Shown in pieces: positions 33,586 to 44,895 of a DNA stretch of 64,000 nucleotides. The stretch lies in assembly GCA_002917775.1 (NCBI GenBank), contig KZ627162.1, positions 276,357 through 340,356 of the forward strand, in the 5' to 3' direction. Each line of letters opens with the position of its first letter. Position 1 is the stretch's first letter. The translations under genes were made by a program, and so were the position numbers. Origin of the DNA: Glaciozyma antarctica PI12 (Eukaryota; Basidiomycota; Microbotryomycetes; Kriegeriales; Camptobasidiaceae). The notes below the pieces were generated by a model. That model worked only from the letters and a program-made list of their open reading frames with translations, was not told the DNA's origin and did no database searches.

Positions 33586-34263
33586 GTGGAGAGGGGGGGA
33601 ATCTCGCTGATACTTCCCCTTTGCTGCCAGTTCTCGAGCTCGCTTGCTGATCCTCCTTCAGAACTCAACACCCTCCAGCTCCTCCAGACCTCTCTCGTAT
33701 CAGTATCAACAAGCAGCACGCATCTTCCTTTCCCCTTCAGCCTCACCCATCTTGATCTTGTTCCAAGCATTGGCACCAACAGAACGATGTCTCTCGCCTC
33801 GCTCCACTCCCTCATGCAACCCTCCATCACGAATCTTGATCTCAACATGTCGCCCCTGATCAACTCCGACTTTGCCTCATTCGCTACGAGATACCTCCCG
33901 TCACTTTTAATCCTCGTCCCTCGCCTCACCATCCTGCAAGTCGCTTCCAAACGCGAAACCCAAGTCACCCCTCTGATCTCGTTCCTGCGCCTCTGATCCG
34001 GACTCGAGGAACTCCAGAGCAGCAATCACACCATCCTGCAGCACCTCCCCACCTCGTTGAAGACCTGGATTTATACGGAGCAGTCTGGCCCGGAGAGGGT
34101 TGTGGTCGCGCTGCGAGCGGGGTGGGTCGCGATTTCCGCTTTGGAGAGGCTGGAGCTTCCGCGGATTTATCGAAAGAAAGCTCGAAGGAAGGAATGGTGG
34201 GAGGGACTGAGGACGGAGTGCGAGGTGCGAGGGATCAAGCTGGTCTGTCTTCGGGAGGCGTAG
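33586..34263 (+). pseudogene. F-box/LRR family fragment A' (inverted copy of protein A)
   Basis: Matches the C-terminal half of F-box protein A: LTHLDLVPSIGTN, ITNLDLNMSPLINSDFASFA, LTILQVASKRETQVTPLISF, then after an in-frame TGA at 33994-33996 LEELQSSNHTILQHLPTSLK, ALRAGWVAISALERLELPRI and ECEVRGIKLVCLREA. Against protein A the shared parts are LQHLPTSLKxW, AGWVAxSALER, WWExLRxxCEVRGI. The N-terminal F-box is missing. The stop codon and lost start indicate a pseudogene. Confidence 0.65.
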
Positions 34264-35525
34264 ATGTTAGGTGAGTGGGTTTCGACGAGCGTCACTGAGG
34301 ACGGAGCTGATGCGTCTCATTCTTTTGTAGGGAAGTGCGTATTCTGAGGCCGCTGGTGGAGATAATTTGGCAGGAACTTGGCGCGCGTCGCAGCTGGAAT
34401 TGACGTCTCGGAGAGGCTTTGCTCAGGGATCACACGTTCACGCTTCTCGCTGCCCTCCGCTCTCAAGAATTCGAGCTCTGTAGGCTATAATTAATCGTGG
34501 TGGCTGCTGCGGCCGGCGTTTGACGTCTCGAGCGCATTCATCATCTCGTGAGGAGGCGTCGCAGGCCGGAGGACTTTGCTTTGCGAGGGAGTGAGGAGGG
34601 GGAGGCGGAAAGCAAGCTGGAATGAAGGAGAGAGATAAGTAATAGAGGGGAAAGCAAGGGATGTTGAAGGCTGCAATGTACTGGAAGGACGAAGAGCGTA
34701 AACAGAAGCAATGTGGTGCAAGCTCTGGGTAGGGACACGCTGGGTGGCACCCCAGTTAAGAGTCTCTCACAAAGGTCCGTGGACGGCGATTATAATGTAC
34801 TGAGCAGACTCGAGACTTGTGGCGGGAGAGAAGCTTTGTTGGAGCAGAGAGAGAGGCGTCGCGGCAGCGAGTTTCGACGCTCGTCGGCAGAGTCGCGTCT
34901 TTTGCCCTCGCAAGAACGCCACAGGCGCCAAGCGATCGCTCGAAGAGGTTGGATCAATCAAAGTCTGGTAAAGCGGATACGAAGACGAAAAGCGAGGAAC
35001 TTGAACCGTCCGTTGGCGTTGGTGCGGAACGATTCAAGTTAGCGCTGCGTGACTCCCACGTCCTCTCCTCTACGAGTCCCGATACCTCCTAAGATTTTAG
35101 AAGAACTGGTCAGGAGATCCTGAGGAGAAAGAGGCCGTGCTTACTCTACTGGGTCAGGGGGAGCCCTCGGTGCGAAGAGCGAGCGGCTTCTTCCTCCTGA
35201 AGCGATGTCGACTCCCTCGTTCTAGCCCTCAGCGTCGGCCTCGCTGATACGGTACACCCATTGAACTAAACTCTATGATAGACTGGCCTACCCGACAGCA
35301 ATCGCAGGAGGATCGTCGCTGGTGAAGGATCGTCGTGCGGAGGGTCAGCTGCCCTTTTTCGATTTTCCTACGTTCCTGCAGGATTCCTCTGCACATCATC
35401 GACGCGACTTCCAACTGCTCAACTTCCAATTTTGAACGCGATTCCTTCTTCTCTTCTCTCCCACATCCACAACCCAGCACACCTTCCTTCCTCTCCGTCG
35501 CTTCCCTCTCTCACAACTCAACAAC
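34264..35525. other. Gene-poor stretch of 1.26 kb
   Basis: Short open frames exist on both strands, but none has recognisable motifs, splice structure or a good start. Mixed base composition with a lower-GC patch near 34480-34510 and 35260-35290. I see no RNA gene or repeat here. Confidence 0.45.
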
Positions 35526-35997
35526 ATGGCGTCCCCCTCTTCCCAGATCCCATCGCTCCAGCAACGCCAACCAACGCCATTGCCGTCACTGAACGCGCGA
35601 AGGACTGTCGTGGCGTCCAACGGGCGTGAGTCCTCCGCTTCACTCGCCACGCCCACTCGCTAACCTCGGTCAACGCGCGCAGAAGACTATCGCGAGCCGG
35701 GCCTCTACGAAGCGATCAAGCTGTGCTGTTTGATGTGCGACCACATTGTCCAGGTCATGGCGTGAGTGATTCATTCGCAGGCGCGTTCAACGGTTTCTGC
35801 AAATGCCGCACCGACGCGGCTCTCCCTCCCCTTCTCAGCCCCCTCTCCCCTCTTCCTACCACACCATCACCCGTTTAGCTCAGCACGAATGCTGATACCT
35901 GTTTGCTGGCTGCAGTACGCCTCCTCACCAGCACATCGCAAATGCCGTCAAGCGAGAGCTGGCTTCGAGGGGACTCGTCAGGGAGCGGCAGGACTAG
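35526..35997 (+). CDS. Small unassigned protein
   Basis: Three exons with good splice sites give about 90 residues: MASPSSQIPSLQQRQPTPLP, SLNARRTVVASNG, then QDYREPGLYEAIKLCCLMCD, HIVQVMA, then TPPHQHIANAVKRELASRGL and VRERQD, TAG 35995-35997. Introns are about 35629-35681 and 35763-35915, each with GTGAGT donor and a normal acceptor. The middle exon has a hydrophobic Cys-containing helix and the end is a basic helix. I do not recognise a family. Three exons that stay in frame argue that it is a real gene. Confidence 0.5.
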
Positions 35998-36567
35998 GTG
36001 GCCGAGGAGGATGCGTTGCGGATCTGTGTCGTATACCATCTATCCTGTTTACAAACGACTCGAGAGGAGAGGAATCCTGGGCCCTGCCGTCGTTCGAGGG
36101 GGTGGCGGCGCTTTCACTTTCTCCCCTCAGGGACAGAGACGTTCAGGACTCAAATCACTCTATTAGCTCAGCGCAGAAGCACCGAAAATCTCGGACGAAG
36201 CACCGCTTTTGGCCCCTGCGAAGCGCGTGCCTCAGCGCCACGGACCTCACCAGACCTCATTTCCAGGAACTAACTGTCTTGCGCGCTGCCAGAGGTGGTG
36301 GATCTGAAAGGTTCTCACCGTCGACGTCTGCTCTGGGGGGAAGGCGTGCTCATTCAAGCGCTAGCAGGTGATAGCTGGCAGGTGATAGAGAAAGGATCGT
36401 CAAAGTCAGCTGCAATCTCGGAACTCAATCCTCTCACACCTACTCTTCCCGTCTTCGTGGGACTTGCTCTGCTTCGAGATTTGATTCTCAAACGTACTCT
36501 CTCTTCCTCTCACTCGTCCCCCCTTTCTCTCCTCCTCTCCTCCTTCGCTGCCCGAGACCGAACCAGC
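35998..36567. other. Intergenic, promoter of the PLAC8 gene
   Basis: Includes a short direct repeat GCAGGTGATAG at about 36365 and 36378. Pyrimidine-rich leader (about 36500-36550) before the ATG. No gene is seen. Confidence 0.45.
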
Positions 36568-37326
36568 ATGTCCGAATCCGCCAACACCACCGGAGCTCCC
36601 ATCCAGCAGCAGCCCTCCAACATCCCTTCGATGAACAAGTCCAGCGCCGGCGACTACGCCAGCACCCACGAGCAGACGGTGACGGGGCAGAAGAAGTTCT
36701 CGACTTCTCTCTTCGACTGCGGCGCTCCCGACTTCCTCTTCGCTTGCTGCTGGTGCGTTTCCCTCTTGACCCTCTCCCGTCCTTCCCAGCTGAAAAAATC
36801 CCGTGTTTGAAGCTCCTGCATCGCGCACGGCAAGAACCGCCAGCGCTTCGATGCGCTCAAGGAGAACCGCGTTCTCGCTGCCGAACAGATTGGTGCGGCG
36901 TTTTGCACGTGCAAGCCTCTCCTGAAGCTAACGGCGACGATACAGAGCCCTTCAGCCAGCCTACGCTCATCATGCTCGCTCTCAACTGCTGCACCGGCTG
37001 TGGGTGGATCGTCGACTTCTTCCAGCGCGGGTTAGTCCTTCCTCCGCACCACCTTCTTCCTCCTCCGCCTATCGCCTCTCCGCCTCTCCTATCGTACTCT
37101 TCGGAAGCTGAATAAACTTTTAACGCGTAGACAGATCCGCGCCCAGTACCATATCGCGGGAACGGACGTCGAGGACGTCGGACTCTCCTGCTGCTGCCTT
37201 CCCTGCTCGATCCTTCAGCAGGACAGGGAGCTCACGCTTGAAGAAGGACTCGTGTGTTATCTCTCTCGTATAATGCAGACCGAGGCTGATGAGGACTGGC
37301 GCGCGCAGATGCAGAGCAAAGCTTGA
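36568..37326 (+). CDS. PLAC8-family cysteine-rich protein
   Basis: Membrane-associated Cys-rich protein of the PLAC8/FCR/Mca family; members affect cadmium resistance, calcium or cell size in other eukaryotes, and the role here is unknown. Five to six exons give MSESANTTGAPIQQQPSNIP, KKFSTSLFDCGAPDFLFACC, CIAHGKNRQRFDALKEN, LIMLALNCCTGCGWIVDFFQ, QYHIAGTDVEDVGLSCCCLP and CSILQQDRELTLEEGL, ending DEDWRAQMQSKA, TGA 37324-37326. The double-Cys blocks CCW..C and CCCLPCSxxQxxREL define the family. The frame is kept at all junctions; intron edges include 36753-36811, 36892-36941, 37030-37134 and 37251-37279. Confidence 0.85.
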
Positions 37327-37598
37327 GCCATCACACCCTCCCCCATTTGTGCCATTCTCCCATTCGTACCCTTCCTTTCCCTCAACCCAGGCTGCTATTT
37401 ATTTTCCTAATTACCGGCTTCCTGCAATCCCAACCCCCCAGACTCTCGCTTGAACATCGACGGGCGAAGCGAGCTGTCGCAGCCCGGCTCCCTCTAAGTC
37501 CTCTCTCCGACCTCTACGCGCACCTCCTACTCTCAGCTCCTTATCAGCCCGAACCGAATAATGCGCCAAAGCAGGCAATGTCCATTCCTCACGCGCGT

Positions 37599-40407
37599 CT
37601 ACCCAAATAAGAACCATCCCACAACCCCCACCAGCATCCCCCAACTCGCTCCCACCCTCCCCGCTCCCGAAGCCTTGACAGCCCTCTTCCCCATCCCAGC
37701 CTGCACCGTCAAAACATCCTGCAACCTTACCGGAACCGAAGTGACAGTCCCGTCCGTGAGGCCGTAGCCGGTTGAGAAAGCGCTGCGCCAGAAAGATTCG
37801 TTGTTCCAGGCTCGGGCGTGCTTCGTCCAGACTGCTCGAAGGGGGTTAGCGAGGCGAGGGGGAGGGGAGGGGGTGAAGGAAAGGGTAGGGGCGTACGGAG
37901 GGGGACGGCGAGCCAGCTGCGAGAGTTGAAGCCGCTTTCGAGGTTCGCGTCGACGAGCGTGTTGAACCAGTCTGGCAGCCAGTACGCGTAGAAACTCCAT
38001 CCTGCTCGCCGAAGCAGCATCAGCATATCCTCGCCTGAGCTAGACGCCGACGTACCTCCCCAAAGCCCAGGAATCGTCCTCGACTTGATCGTCGAATCCC
38101 CATTCACTAATCCCGCGAACGTCCCTGCGTGTCGCATCAGCTCTCAGCTCCTGCGCCACAGCACGAACGACTCACCATTCCCGAGATGGATCGTGTACTG
38201 GAACGTATTCGCAAAGCGCGTCGCGATCGCTTCAGAGACGTTGAACAGGGTCGGGTTCCTCTGCCATGCGAGCCACAGTCCCCAGATATCAAAGTACCTG
38301 TACTCCCATCAGCTCCCATCCATGGTGCGCTCAAAACGAACGTACCCATGAACTCCCATGCTCTCCTCAACCTGATACTCCTCATCAACGTAGTTCCAGA
38401 TATAAGTCGGGAACCCCTCGTCGCTGTGCGTCTCGTTGAGCGAGGCGACGAACTCGTTGATGTTGTGCTGAATAATGGCGTCGTACTTCCAGACGCGGAC
38501 GGGGTCGAAGGCGGGCATCGTCTCGTGCGCTGCGGCGAGGCGGAGGAAGCCGTGGAGGACCTGCGAGGAGTCAAGGTCAGCAACGGTGCGAGATTGGCGG
38601 AGGAGCGGAGAGAGAGGGAGGAGATGACGCACGAGCATGCGTCGATTCCATGGCATCGGAGCTCCGGGGTTGTTGCCACGATCGTTGACGAGGTTCCACC
38701 TGCGGAACGGTCAGCGCTGATCTACCTCTCCTCTCAAGCGGTAAGTACCTCGTGTCATTTGGCTGAATCAAGCTCTTGTTCTGCGCACAAGTCATGAGCG
38801 AGCAGCCCGGTGTCGGAGAGATGAGCGACGAACTTCGTCGAGGAAGTACTTGATGAAGTACGACTCCATCGTCTCGTCTCCGGCTTGAACGAACGCCAGC
38901 GCGCGAGTGAGGTACGTATCCGTGTTCGAAAAGACGGTGGGGCCGTCGTACCCAGGCGGGACCTGCGAGATCGATCAGCTCAGCTCCCTGGGGAGGAACG
39001 AGGGACGTACGAGGTTCCAGAGGCAGGGAGACTTCAAGATATAAACGGCGGCATTTACCATGTTGCCCAGGCTGCCAGAGCTCGTCAGCTCTCCTCCGAC
39101 GTGAGAAGCAACGCCTACTCACATGCTTCCCTGCTCACAACCAGCGTAAGGCAGTTCGCTGCCGTTGTTGGGCGCAAACGGTGTCGTAGGCCAGATCTGC
39201 AAAGTTCGTCAGCTCCTCGTTCAGTCAAAGTCGGGGAAGAAGAACGCACGAGCTCGCGTTTCCCAGTCCACATCTCGAGACCAGTCTCGGGATCGTTACG
39301 AAGTGCGAGGATGCTGCGAACCGTCAGCGAGGTAGCGAAGCAGCAGGAACGAGGTACGCACTTGTCAGCCAGGCGAACAATCACGTCCAGCGCTCGTATA
39401 TCCCCCGTCATCTCAAACAGCAACCCAGCGTTATACGCTCCCTGCCCAAAGTTCCCATCGCTCAAAATGTTCCCCTGCCCATTCTCCAGGATCGGACTGA
39501 TGGTCCCCAGCATCCCTAACGCCGTCTCAATCTCGTTCCTCGTAACATCCCCCTCATTCCCGTCCCACACCATGTTCGTCACTGTCTTCGCAGGGCAATA
39601 CCGGTTCCAGCAAACGCTCGCAAAGCCCTCGTGAGTCCCGTTGAATGTCGAAGGAGCAGGAGTGCAGGGGAGAGGTTCGGTAGCCATGACAGGCGTAGGA
39701 CGGGGTCTAGGAGGAGCCTTCGATTTCGATTTCGAGGGGGAGGCGGCGGCGGATTTGGAGGGTTTGGCGGTGGCGGACTTGGCGATGGCGCGCGAGGTTG
39801 TGGAAGGGCGGCGAGTGGGAACGAGGGTTGTTCGAGAGGGTTTGGTGCTGGTGGAGGTGGTGTTGCGTAGGCGGGTGCGGGTCGTCGAGGTGGGAAGGAG
39901 GGTGGAGGTGCGGTTGCGGCTTCGAATGGTAGTCGAGGAGGAGTTGGCGCGAGAAGTGGTGAGAGGGAGGGAGGTGGTCGGTCGGGTAGAGTTACTGGAG
40001 CTGGTGGAGTTGGCGGAAGGGCGGAGGGAGGTCGTTCGGCTCCTGCTCGAGCTGGAGGAGGTCCAGCCCACGGTCGTCGAGGAGATCAAGGTGCTGTTCC
40101 TCCCCTTCCCTCCCTGGGTCGCTACGCCTCTCCCCCTCCCAGAAGTTGCGTTACCTATCACCGCGGTAGCCGTGACAAGCGTCGTGCCATTCTTTCTAGC
40201 CAAGAACTGGCCTCCCAGCACGGCCCCTCCGTGGGTCGAGTTGGCGGCGGCAGTTGCGTTGAAGTTGAGGAGTGCGGTGGTGTTGAGAGTTGAAGAGGTG
40301 GAAAGGTTGGTAGGGGTGGAGGGGGCGGCGTAGGCGAGGGAAGAGAGGAGAGGAGATAGGAGAAGGACCAGCCTTGGGAGGAGGAGATGGAGTCGACCTG
40401 GGACCAT
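37599..40407 (-). CDS. Large secreted, probably GPI-anchored protein of unknown function
   Basis: The start at 40407 gives a signal peptide (MVPGRLHLLLPRLVLLLSPL). About 200 residues of Ser/Thr/Asn-rich, N-glycosylation-rich linker follow, then a folded region: PAPSTFNGTHEGFASVCWNR, TVTNMVWDGNEGDVTRNEIE, NILSDGNFGQGAYNAGLLFE, LALRNDPETGLEMWTGKREL, YDGPTVFSNTDTYLTRALAF, PMPWNRRMLVLHGFLRLAAA, IWNYVDEEYQVEESMGVHGY and WLPDWFNTLVDANLESGFNS. The tail ASWGMLVGVVGWFLFG after a small-residue site is a GPI signal. About nine short introns. The helical style with many aromatic and acidic residues suggests an alpha/alpha toroid as in six-hairpin glycosidases, but no catalytic motif is claimed. Confidence 0.65.
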
Positions 40408-41540
40408 CAAACGGGGGAAGTGGCTAACCTGTAGCTTCTAGTTGCGATGCGAGACTGACCCTGCTGGCCCTGTTGAGGTGTTCTCAAGAGAGTGTGAGTC
40501 GTTGGCGAGGGAGAAAGGAGCGCCAAGTTCAGCGGAAGAAAGGGAGGGGACCCACGGCTGGGAGTGCGAGGGGAGCTCCAACTCTTTGTTCTTCTGCAGT
40601 GCGATTACTCCAGGCAGTCTACTAGCGAGCCCTGGACGCTGTATTACGACACAGGAAGAGTTCGATTCGTTAAGCGTCGAAACAAGGCGAAATACGTCTT
40701 CGCGGATCCAGCTCTCGGAAGAGACGACGCGGAGAGCGTAGATTAAATTGGCCTAGCGCCGTACAAAGCAGCATGGGAGGCGAGTAGTGTGATGCAGAGG
40801 ATGTCGTTGAATTGGGGCCGAGCGAAATACATACGACCGCAGTGGCGGAGAGAAGAGCGTCTGACAGGGAGGCCGGCGCAGGTGGGAACGAGGAGGGGGA
40901 GGATTCGAAAGATGAATTACCCGAGGAGTGGAGTGATTGTTTGGAGGTGGAGCAGGCGGCAGCAGGAGAGGAGCGGTGGGTGAGAACGAGCGTCGAGCGT
41001 CGGCTCCGTTCCAATCGGCGGCTGGAACCCCTATTCAGCGACGAATGAACCGCGAAAGAATAGAGTCCGTCAATACGGTCTGCTGGGATCAGTTTGCAGC
41101 TTGAAGCAGCAGGTATTGCCGGCGAGGACTGCGGCGCGACGCCCACCCGGCCTCAAGCCGTCGAAAGGAGCAGACGCCGAAGCTGGTAGCGAGGGTGCCG
41201 TACACCAGGAATCCGCGCGGAAGATCTGAGCAGTATCACGGCCTCGAAGGAACGCTGAGCCAGCGAGGAACGTCGAGTCTGGGGGATAAGACGATAGCTC
41301 GAAGGAGGTAGTGCGGGGAAGGCGGGCGAGCAGAAGGCGCAAAGGCTCGCCTGGTGGTTCCTCTCCAGCAGCAGTTCAAGAGTAGTACGTAGCCACACTG
41401 GCTCCCGAAGCGAATCACGAATCGAGGAAGACAAAGAACAACAGCACAACTTTTTTCAGGCGCCCCTCGCCTCTTCTTCCTCAGCAACTCACTCTGTCCA
41501 AAGGCAGCTCACGCCTGGGCTGGGAACCCCAATCACCAAG
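40408..41540. other. Divergent intergenic region of 1.1 kb
   Basis: Lies between the GPI protein and an unassigned plus-strand gene. Some Ser-rich frames on the minus strand (about 40900-41080) and acidic frames on the plus strand overlap each other and lack splice support. Nothing firm is seen. Confidence 0.4.
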
Positions 41541-42288
41541 ATGCCGTCCCTACCTTCACCGCCCCCTACATCACTACGGGACTACCGACCTCCTCGACTC
41601 CCTCTCCCGACCACCCCGCCTTCTTCTCCAACCTCCCCCGCCTCCCGTTCCCTCCCCTCCCTCTCCCCTCCAACCCCCTACACCGACTTTGACCTCGACT
41701 TCACTCCCGTCTCAACCTCGTACGAGACCTCCGCCGACCCCCCGCCTGCAGACGAGCCGCCTGAAACGGACGAATTGGACGGGCTGCAAGGGCTCTCGAT
41801 AGTGGACCGGTGGATGGCCGAGAATCCTCGCGAGATGGAGCTCGCCGCGCTCGAGTCGAACCTCTCTGCGCATAGGAAGGCGCTCTATGCGAGCTTGCAG
41901 GCTCCGACGACGGCGTGAGTCCCCCTGGCTTTGGAGTCGGCGAGGCGCGGGTGACTGATGTTCTTGCACGTGCAGAGCGCAAGTCGACCTTCTCGCTGTT
42001 TTGAGCACGGGAAAGACGTTCGGGCCTGGGAGGACGGCGATGGAGAGGGCTTTGCGGGAGTGCGTGGTGGATGGGGAGACGGAGGTTGATGTGGAGGAGC
42101 TCGTTGAGGTGTCGCTATATTTCTACGTTCCACCGGTGGTGAGTCTTTCGTTGTGGTGGACAGGGCGGGAGCAATAAACTAATGCAATGGCGCAGGTACG
42201 GAGAAAGCAGAAGGCGAGGACAGAGTTGCTGAGGCAGGTGCTGGCGCTGCCGAGAGCGCCATCGAGGGAAAGAGGCGATAGATGGTAG
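41541..42288 (+). CDS. Unassigned Pro/Ser-rich protein
   Basis: Three exons. Exon 1 starts MPSLPSPPPTSLRDYRPPRL, has an acidic stretch PPETDELDGLQGLSIVDRWM and a helix MELAALESNLSAHRKALYAS. After an intron at about 41916-41976 comes AQVDLLAVLSTGKTFGPGRT, AMERALRECVVDGETEVDVE and VSLYFYVPPV; after a second intron (about 42139-42195) VRRKQKARTELLRQVLALPR and the stop at 42286-42288. All junctions keep frame. No family is recognised. The helical middle with a disordered N-terminus could suit a small regulatory or scaffold protein. Confidence 0.5.
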
Positions 42289-42843
42289 AACGCGCGTGTT
42301 GTTTAATGGTGAAGGAGTTTGTTGTGTTCATCGCGGGCTAGCTGATGGGTTCGCGATGGAGGCGAGCTGGTGGGGCGGGCACGTCGCTTGCGAAGTGGCG
42401 TCGGGGGGTGTTCCGAGGGAGAGGTCTGCCCACGTTCTTTTCGAGAGGACTGGCGCTGCTTTTCTTCACTGCTTCCCAGTGCCGAGTGCTTTCCTTGACT
42501 GCGTGTCGCGAGCACAACCGCTTCTGCTTGGAAGGCCTTCGGCGAGAACAGCTCGCGTTGAGACTTGGATTAGCTTGGGACACATCACTCGACTTGACTC
42601 TCTGCGTGCTTCGCTCACTGCAAGGTCACTTACTGCTCCTGATGAACTGCTGGCTCTGGCGATCTAACAGCGGCATCCTCGCCAACGACGCCGACCTTCC
42701 TGCTCGCTCTCTCGCACCACACACTTCGCTTTTCTCATTCCTCTCCACGATCTTCCCTCTCCAAGGCTTCGAAACGGTTCTAAAGAGCTCGGTTCGACGC
42801 TATATTTGTTGTGCACGACTACTCAGAATACGGCTACTCGGAA
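42289..42843. other. Convergent intergenic region
   Basis: Lies between two converging unassigned genes. Frames in it are short and without motifs; a lower-GC patch sits near 42790-42840. Nothing is seen. Confidence 0.45.
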
Positions 42844-44296
42844 CTAAGAGGAATCTCGCTCTCCCGCCTTCCCCTTCTTCTCCGCCGATCCCCCTCCCTC
42901 AACAAACGCGCTCCAAAGCCCCTTCAACTTCTTCCCCATACTCTTCTTCCCCTTCAACTCGGGCGTCCCCTCCATCCTCGCCGGCCTACTCCCCACCTTG
43001 CTCTGCCTCCTCCTCACCTCCCTCGTAATCGGATCCCCCCTCTCCTCCTCCTCATGCACCGAAACCGAAAGACTCTCTGACCTAGCTCTCGAAAGATCCA
43101 ACGGCGCCGGCCTCCTCCTCTCCCCACTCCTCCTCCCTCCTTCGTCCCCCACATCCCGAAGCAGCGACTCGAATTCCTCGACCCCCTTCCACCCTCCCCG
43201 TCCCTCTACTCCCAGTCCCGAATACCCACACCCAACCGCCTTTCCCGCCTCGGGCGTCACGCCAAAAAACGTATCGATAGCCTCAATATCGTACCCCGCG
43301 CTATTCTTTATCGCCTCCCGATCCCTCGCTCGCCGTTCCCGCTTTCTCCCGCTTCTTCGACTTCGGCGAGAAAGGGGGATGGCCGAGCGATTTGGACGAA
43401 ATTGGGGCGGAGCCGAGAGTGGCGGAGTGGGCGCGGGTGGGGAGAGGAGGAGGGAAGGAGAGGGATTGGGCGGTGGAGGGTCGGCGGGGTGCGACGAGGG
43501 AGGTGCGGCGGGAACGAATGGGAGAACGGTGTGGGGAGGTAGCGGGGGAGTGTCGGCGGGAGGCGTAGTAGGGGTGCCGAGGGGATTTGAGAGGCGAGGG
43601 AGAGGCGCGATGGGGTTTGGAAGGGGAGGAAGAGGAGAGGGAGGAGTAGAGCTCGTCTTCCCGGGAGTTTTCGTCGGAGGGAGCGAAATCTTTTCCGGCG
43701 CACTAGTCGGGGAGAGCGAAGGGGTAGGCGGGGAGGAGGCGTTGAGGTAGGACGCGGATGTGGAGGATCTCGAGGTCCGTTTGAGGGGAGGGAGTGTTGG
43801 AGAGGAACGAGGTGGCTTTGTTCGTAGGAGTCGAGAGGTTCGATGTCGGAGGGGAATCGGACTGGGAGCGGTAATAGCGGTCGAAGGGTGAGTGGGAGGA
43901 GGACGAAGAGTCGGGCGAGGAGAGGGTCGGCGAGGTGGGGAAGTCGAGGGAGGGAGGGACGAAGATGGAGAACCGGTTCTCGAGCACGACCTGCGTGTGC
44001 ATCTTCTCCGGACTGTCGTCGACCAGCGCGACCTCACCCGCAGGTGCGAAGAAATCGAGGTCGCCCTCCTCGTCCTTTGGTCCGCAGGAGGCCTCCCTCT
44101 TTGGAGGCGCGCCGAGCTTGGGAAAGGTGGAAGGGACACTGAGGTTGTAGGTCGGAGGCTTGGGGGGCAAGTAGGACCTGCCGGTGGGAGTGCGAGTGAG
44201 GGGACTGCGTGTGCGTGTGGAGGGAGTGTGAGGAGCGTCGGGAGAGAAGGAGATCCACGAGGGAGAGGTGGGCGTTTGGGGAGGCGTTGAAGTCAT
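42844..44296 (-). CDS. Unassigned, largely disordered protein
   Basis: Intronless frame of about 480 codons from ATG 44296. The N-terminal half is Ser/Thr/Pro-rich (MTSTPPQTPTSPSWISFSPD, GRSYLPPKPPTYNLSVPSTF), with an ordered-looking piece TQVVLENRFSIFVPPSLDF. The C-terminal half has RRSRRSGRKRERRARDREAI, AIDTFFGVTPEAGKAVGCGY, WKGVEEFESLLRDVGDEGG and GKKSMGKKLKGLWSAFVEGG, then a basic end. The two halves lie in different frames that would join by removing one C from a CCCC run near 43795 (LPPLKRTSRSS). No domain is recognised. The basic Arg/Lys clusters could act in nuclear import or membrane binding. Confidence 0.5.
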
Positions 44297-44895
44297 TATT
44301 GCTGGAAGAGAACCTGTGCAGCTGGGTCGTCAGGTGTGATGCGCGAAGAGTGTGACGGAGAGACGTACGAAGTTGCGATTGCGAAAGTACTTGCAGATGG
44401 AACGACCGGCGCTCAGAATGGAATGCGATGTACTGGAAAGGTCGACGAGGGAGACCTGCTGTGAGTCGAGATCTGCGAGGAGAGGAGCGGCGAGAGAGCT
44501 GGACCTGGAGCAAACGACACGGCGACGCGAGGAATGGCTAGCTCGCTTCCCTTTGTGCCCACGATCAGCACTGCCTGTGATCGGCGCAGTAGCTGTCTTG
44601 TAAGCGCCTCCTTGTTCCAACGGTCGGGGTCGAGCGGAGGGAGAAGAAAGGGAGACGCAGAACAAAGAGATTCCGGGCTGAGGCGCGCACAGCGGTCCAC
44701 CCTGGCCGAGCTGAGTATAGGAGGCCTTGTGTTACTCTGGAGAGCGCTGAGATAGGGAGCAGGAGGCGGTGAGCGTGAGGAGGCGTGAGGGAGGAGCTGG
44801 GAGGAGGACAACTCGTGAGAACAGGGCTCCCGCTCCTTGACCTCCTCCCCCGCCCGACACTACTCTCCCGTTCAGCTGCAGGAACCTTGCAGTCG
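44297..44895. promoter_or_regulatory. Divergent promoter and leader region
   Basis: About 600 bp between the unassigned minus-strand gene and the F-box gene on the plus strand. Sequence near 44350-44520 could hold a leader intron of the minus-strand gene (TCACACGTCAGG type ends), but this is not firm. Confidence 0.4.

Noticed and set aside
39641-40333. Plus-strand open frame of 230 codons, Val/Glu/Arg-rich
   Set aside because: It is the shadow of the Ser/Thr/Asn stalk of the GPI protein on the minus strand.
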